A stretch of DNA of 17,699 bases from Clostridia bacterium (GTDB lineage Bacteria > Bacillota > Clostridia > TANB77 > CAG-508). Below, piece after piece: positions 14,926-17,699 of this stretch. The first letter of the stretch is position 1; each line of letters opens with the position of its first letter. Below the pieces are notes generated by a model. It was not told the DNA's origin and ran no database searches. It was given only the letters and a program-made list of their open reading frames with translations. Position numbers and translations under genes: made by a program. The stretch covers positions 1 through 17,699 of the forward strand of contig JAAVZQ010000045.1 of assembly GCA_022791735.1 (NCBI GenBank). The letters are read 5' to 3'.

Positions 14926-15081
14926 GGGTAGTTATCTATGATTTTTTTCTAACACCTTGGTGTCGTAACCTCCAAAGTGTACGCTACTACGTAGCTTAAT
15001 ATGTCGGTTACTCCATTTCGCACTCGCACAGCTCGTTTGGTCGCTTACGCGGTGTTAGAAAAAATCATAGATGAACTACCC
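14926..15081 (+). repeat. MITE-like element: 31-bp inverted repeats around a GC-richer core
   Basis: GGGTAGTTATCTATG... (14926-14956) is the near-perfect inverse of ...CATAGATGAACTACCC (15051-15081), differing by one base in the T/A run and one inserted G. The 94-base core is GC-richer than the surroundings and holds smaller palindromes (ACACC-TT-GGTGT at 14952-14963; CTACGTAG). It fills most of the space 14876-15139, where I see no gene. As RNA it would fold into one long stem. Either a non-autonomous mobile repeat or a structured RNA is possible. Confidence 0.6.
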
Positions 15082-15093
15082 TACGCGGACTTT
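15077..15093 (+). repeat. Second copy of the 17-bp repeat found at 3733
   Basis: TACCCTACGCGGACTTT has one mismatch to 3733-3749. It overlaps the right outer edge of the inverted-repeat element, suggesting the element family extends beyond the main arms. Confidence 0.5.
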
Positions 15094-15139
15094 AAATGTT
15101 TTACCTCTAAATTACTTAAGTTAAGAAAGGAAAGTGTGT

Positions 15140-15892
15140 ATGAAAAGTAATGTTGTAATGAAGATTGTGATAGTAGTTTTATTGATAGCTACAATTGTAG
15201 AAGGAGTTTTGTTATTTGCTTCTAGTAAGAAGGAAAGTGTTCACAAGGCTGATAAGAAAGAAGATGTAAGTCAAGTTTCAAATAGTAATGTTATTCCAGA
15301 GAATACAACAAAGCAGGAAGTAAAGATAGATGAATGGGAACTTACTTTAGTGAATTATGCAAATAGCTTGCCAAGCGATTTTGAACCAGAACTTTCGAAT
15401 ATAGATGACACAAGAAAATTTGATACCAGAGCAATAGGGTATCTTAATACAATGTTTGACGCAATGAAACAAGACAAGGTTTCAGGCTTTTGGGTGCAAT
15501 CTTCTTATAGAAGCATAGAAACGCAGCAAAATGTGTTTGATAAACAAGTTAAAGAGTATATGAATAGTGGGCATACAAGAGAAAAAGCAGAAGAGATGAC
15601 TTTGAAGATTATAAATAAGCCGGGTACAAGTGAGCATAACCTAGGACTTGCAGTAGATTTCAATTATGTGAATTTGGATTTTGAGAATACAAAAGCCTTT
15701 ACTTGGCTTAAAGAAAACGCAGAAGATTATGGCTTTATCCTAAGATATAGAAAAGATAAAGAAGATATAACAAAAGTGGAGTATGAACCATGGCATTGGA
15801 GATATGTAGGAAAAGAACATGCGAAAAAGATAAATGAACTTGATATGTGTTTAGAAGAATATATAGATTATTTGAAAAGTAGAGGAAACTAG
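15140..15892 (+). CDS. VanY-like D-alanyl-D-alanine carboxypeptidase (peptidase M15B)
   Basis: A 250-residue membrane-anchored zinc peptidase that trims the terminal D-Ala of peptidoglycan stems outside the cell. A signal anchor (about 4-27) and a Lys/Ser-rich linker to about 62 precede the catalytic domain. Motifs: SSYRS (121-125), zinc ligands H166 and D173 in GTSEHNLGLAVDF, catalytic E216 and zinc ligand H219 in YEPWHWRYVG. The ATG at 15140 is chosen over GTG 15134, which would sit only two bases from the AAAGGA (15126-15131). The upstream space is filled by the inverted-repeat element, so its promoter is unclear. It is probably housekeeping or glycopeptide-related; no VanX/VanA partner is present. 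Confidence 0.92.
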   Translation: MKSNVVMKIVIVVLLIATIVEGVLLFASSKKESVHKADKKEDVSQVSNSNVIPENTTKQEVKIDEWELTLVNYANSLPSDFEPELSNIDDTRKFDTRAIGYLNTMFDAMKQDKVSGFWVQSSYRSIETQQNVFDKQVKEYMNSGHTREKAEEMTLKIINKPGTSEHNLGLAVDFNYVNLDFENTKAFTWLKENAEDYGFILRYRKDKEDITKVEYEPWHWRYVGKEHAKKINELDMCLEEYIDYLKSRGN

Positions 15893-15906
15893 ATAATTTA
15901 AAAGTG

Positions 15907-15933
15907 AGGCTGCCCCATATTTTAGGGCAGCCT
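15907..15933. terminator. GC-rich hairpin between convergent genes
   Basis: AGGCTGCCC (15907-15915) pairs with GGGCAGCCT (15925-15933) around a 9-base loop. Read on the minus strand it is followed by CACTTTTAAA, so it best fits termination of the small minus-strand gene; it may also stop the carboxypeptidase transcript. Confidence 0.7.
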
Positions 15934-15941
15934 TAAGGAGA

Positions 15942-16133
15942 TTACTCTTCGCTAATTTCTTCGAAGGTCACGTGAGTACCATAAACGTCATCTATTGCAG
16001 CCTTAAATGGTATTACGGGAGGCTTCATAGTTATGCCTGTGTGCTGGTGCCCGGGACGTCCATAAAACGAACCACGTCCACGGTCTCCTTTTGGTGTACG
16101 CTCAATGAAACTGTCTTGCCTTAAAGTTGCCAT
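15942..16133 (-). CDS. Unrecognised 63-residue small protein
   Basis: Support comes from a good ribosome site on the minus strand (AAGGAG, about nine bases before ATG) and a strong hairpin just after the stop. The protein is soluble, with no signal or membrane segment. A basic N-terminal half rich in Arg/Gly (PKGDRGRGSFYGRPGHQHTG) is followed by an acidic C-terminus (TFEEISEE). Its GC content and CGT/CCC/GGG codons are above the neighbours', suggesting strong selection or transfer. I do not recognise the family. A peptide substrate, an RNA-binding protein or a spore-type small protein are all possible, with no evidence to choose. Confidence 0.6.
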   Translation of the reverse strand: MATLRQDSFIERTPKGDRGRGSFYGRPGHQHTGITMKPPVIPFKAAIDDVYGTHVTFEEISEE

Positions 16134-16196
16134 AAATAATTGCTCCTTTCTTGTTTGACTTGATATTTACCAAGCCAAGCTTTTTCCATTTGATGA

Positions 16197-16202
16197 ATTA
16201 TA
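16197..16202 (-). promoter_or_regulatory. Candidate -10 box for the small minus-strand gene
   Basis: On the minus strand this reads TATAAT, about 64 bases before the start codon. The -35 is weak (TTTTCC-like). Confidence 0.35.
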
Positions 16203-16278
16203 GAACATTTGCTACTTTGGAAAATTATCCTAATAAAAATAATTTTAGCATAAAACTACTGATAATTCAAGTAGACAG

Positions 16279-16307
16279 TTGATGCATAATTAATTTTATG
16301 TTATGAT
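16279..16307 (+). promoter_or_regulatory. Candidate promoter for the XRE regulator operon
   Basis: TTGATG (16279-16284), 17 bases, TATGAT (16302-16307). It is divergent from the small minus-strand gene and gives a leader of about 80 bases. Confidence 0.5.
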
Positions 16308-16394
16308 TAATAGTAGTTTCAAGAACTCTCAGTTTGTGTCCTGTAAATTTTAAGACAAATACTATAGAATTATTATTGAAAAGGAGGATATAGT

Positions 16395-16877
16395 ATGAAC
16401 CAAGAAAAAATAGGGAATTTTATTCGAAAGCTTCGCAAAGAGAAGGATTTAACGCAGGAACAACTTGCAGAGAAATTAGGCGTCACTGATAAGTCAGTTA
16501 GCCGTTGGGAAAACGGTAAAACAATGCCAGATTATGGGATTTTAAAAGAATTATGTGATACATTAGGAATAACAATTAATGAGTTAGTTACAGGTGAAAG
16601 AATAGCGGAAAATAAATATCAAAAAGTGGCAGAGGAGAACTTGATAGAGTTAAGAAAGCAGATTGATAAAAAGAGAAAAGTTTTTGTTAAAATAGAAATT
16701 ATATGTGGTATAATAGTAATTGCTATGTTTATTGGAAATATGGTCTTAAACTATATTTATGGAGATAACTGGGATAGGGAACAATATTCAAATATAGCGT
16801 TGACTTTTGTGATAATAACAAATATATCGTGGTTTGTTAGTGAAATATTTAACTTTAGTAAAGGAGGGGCAAAATGA
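16395..16877 (+). CDS. XRE-family transcriptional regulator with C-terminal membrane segments
   Basis: A 160-residue protein. A Cro/C1-type helix-turn-helix covers residues 5-63 (IGNFIRKLRKEKDLTQEQLAEKLGVTDKSVSRWENG). A charged linker follows, then two predicted membrane helices (about 97-118 and 132-152). AAAAGGAGG lies just before the start. Its stop overlaps the next gene's ATG (ATGA). Such membrane-tailed XRE proteins with small membrane partners are common in Clostridia; the partner may sense envelope state and control the regulator. Targets are unknown, but its own divergent promoter region is a reasonable candidate. Confidence 0.88.
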   Translation: MNQEKIGNFIRKLRKEKDLTQEQLAEKLGVTDKSVSRWENGKTMPDYGILKELCDTLGITINELVTGERIAENKYQKVAEENLIELRKQIDKKRKVFVKIEIICGIIVIAMFIGNMVLNYIYGDNWDREQYSNIALTFVIITNISWFVSEIFNFSKGGAK

Positions 16878-17074
16878 AAAGGGAGAAATTAGTATTTGTA
16901 CTTTATATTGTTGCTTCAATATGCTTTTTTATTAGTGCTATTTTAGGGTTTATTACTAAACAAAGTATGGCAGTGGTATATTTATGTTTAGGAGCATGTT
17001 TTTTATGCTTATCTTCAGTACACTATAATAAATACAAAGAAAATAAGAAAGAAGATAAAAAAGATAATGAATAA
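16874..17074 (+). CDS. Small two-helix membrane protein, partner of the XRE regulator
   Basis: A 66-residue protein with two hydrophobic helices (about 5-27 and 31-49) and a Lys/Glu/Asp-rich tail (KYKENKKEDKKDNE). Its ATG overlaps the previous stop, and AAAGGAGGGG lies inside the end of the regulator gene, so the two are coupled. No family is recognised; a structural or signalling partner of the regulator is inferred from position only. Confidence 0.72.
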   Translation: MKREKLVFVLYIVASICFFISAILGFITKQSMAVVYLCLGACFLCLSSVHYNKYKENKKEDKKDNE

Positions 17075-17364
17075 AAAAATTATAATATTTTTAATAATAA
17101 GTATTGCTATTGTTTTAGTTATTACAGTGCTACTATATAATCTAAACATTATTACTTACAACAGATTTAACGCAAATACATGAGTGGCAAGGCGGAGACA
17201 TAGTAGTATTTAAAAAACATATAGGTGTAATATCAGATAAAAGAAATAAAAAAGGTATACCGTTTGTGATACATCATGCAAACCCTATGCAAATAAATTA
17301 TGAAGAAGACATTTTAGAGGTATACGGAGAAGAAAATATTATAGGACATTACAGAGTTAGTTAG
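17067..17364 (+). pseudogene. DUF1287-family gene with an internal deletion
   Basis: The N-terminal part begins at ATG 17067, overlapping the previous gene by 8 bases, and encodes a signal/membrane segment (MNKKIIIFLIISIAIVLVIT). It stops at TGA 17181-17183. In the +1 frame, from about 17146 to TAG 17362-17364, lies an excellent DUF1287 C-terminus: LTTDLTQIHEWQGGDIVVF, HIGVISDKRNKKGIPFVIHHA, then IIGHYRV. About 100 family residues between the anchor and LTTDL, including the conserved Asp/Cys-containing core, are missing. No CGG is at the junction, so this is a real deletion and unlike the CGG-shifted genes. The product is probably non-functional. Confidence 0.75.
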
Positions 17365-17436
17365 AATAATTTAAAAATCACCAACCAAAATGCAATATAA
17401 AAACGTCTAAATTATGAAAGGGTAATGGTGAGATTT

Positions 17437-17699
17437 ATGAATAAAAAATTTTTAATTATAGCAATAGTAGCAAGTTTACTTATTATAGCAGGTGGGATAT
17501 ATTTAGTTAAGTTAAATAGAGTAACAGATAACTTAAATATAGCATCTAATCCAGAGATAAAGCACAATGATACGCCAGAAGTAGCTAGTACTCCAAAAGA
17601 GTATAATTCTTTAGAAGAAGCAGTACAAGCTGGCGTTGTGGTTATTTCAAATGATAACAAAATCTATAATAAAGCTAATTTAGACAGATTTATAAAAAA
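17437..17699 (+). CDS. DUF4362-like membrane-anchored protein (3' truncated by the window)
   Basis: The frame runs to the window end; 87 residues are visible. An N-terminal hydrophobic anchor (MNKKFLIIAIVASLLIIAGGI) is followed by a polar linker (NPEIKHNDTPEVASTPKE), then YNSLEEAVQAGVVVISNDNKIYNKANLDRFIK. The last part resembles the start of DUF4362, where a GDVV.-hgkvyN-.-.LD.Fi pattern is usual. An in-frame ATG at 17425 is an alternative start, and neither has an ideal ribosome site (AAAGGG at 17417-17422). The domain is found in secreted proteins of Bacillota; its function is unknown. Confidence 0.65.
   Translation, partial: MNKKFLIIAIVASLLIIAGGIYLVKLNRVTDNLNIASNPEIKHNDTPEVASTPKEYNSLEEAVQAGVVVISNDNKIYNKANLDRFIK

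Noticed and set aside
14926..15081. Retron or CRISPR-like structure
   Set aside because: There is a single inverted pair, no spacer-repeat periodicity, and no reverse transcriptase or Cas gene in the window.

Overview
This window looks like chromosomal DNA of an uncultured, very AT-rich member of the Clostridia (Bacillota). The signs are purine-rich AGGAGG-type ribosome binding sites before nearly every gene, A/T-ending codons, ECF sigma/zinc-finger anti-sigma and OmpR/HisKA pairs of the clostridial kind, and a reverse rubrerythrin typical of anaerobes. No rRNA, tRNA, CRISPR array or complete insertion sequence was seen.

Layout. 1-2600: end of an Rpn-type nuclease gene, the tRNA t6A-cyclising enzyme TcdA, a small alarmone synthetase with an apparently non-AUG start, and a lone Phd/YefM antitoxin. 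2844-6444: a PF06541 membrane protein and a large MacB-like ABC ATPase-permease. 6509-9077: an accessory island of two unrecognised genes, bounded by strong hairpins and preceded by near-consensus promoters, one with a 20-bp palindrome at its start point. 9129-9683: reverse rubrerythrin on the minus strand. 9805-11157: an ECF sigma factor with its own ECF-type promoter, and a membrane anti-sigma factor. 11256-14875: response regulator, histidine kinase, a membrane-anchored partner and a CofE-like ligase homologue. 14926-15081: a MITE-like inverted repeat. 15140-17699: a VanY-like carboxypeptidase, a small unknown minus-strand gene, an XRE regulator with a membrane tail, a small membrane protein, a DUF1287 gene with an internal deletion, and the start of a DUF4362 protein.

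The main observation concerns the codon CGG. Four otherwise intact genes (ABC transporter, histidine kinase, its membrane partner, CofE-like ligase) are each broken by one or two +1 frameshifts, seven in all. Every break is at an in-frame CGG. Dropping the C turns CGGN into a glycine codon GGN and restores the full family sequence, for example the EPTGALD motif of the ABC ATPase and the sequence running into the G1 box of the kinase. By hand scan, the host-like genes contain no other in-frame CGG. About sixteen out-of-frame CGG trinucleotides in the same genes cause no frame change. This dependence on reading frame suggests a translational rule, with CGGN read as glycine by a +1 shift or four-base decoding, rather than random pseudogenisation or sequencing error. 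The only gene using CGG as an ordinary arginine codon (four times) is the island gene at 6652-7833, whose composition looks foreign.

The rest fits a cell-envelope and stress-response neighbourhood: sigma/anti-sigma and two-component signalling, ABC export, peptidoglycan trimming, alarmone synthesis and peroxide detoxification.
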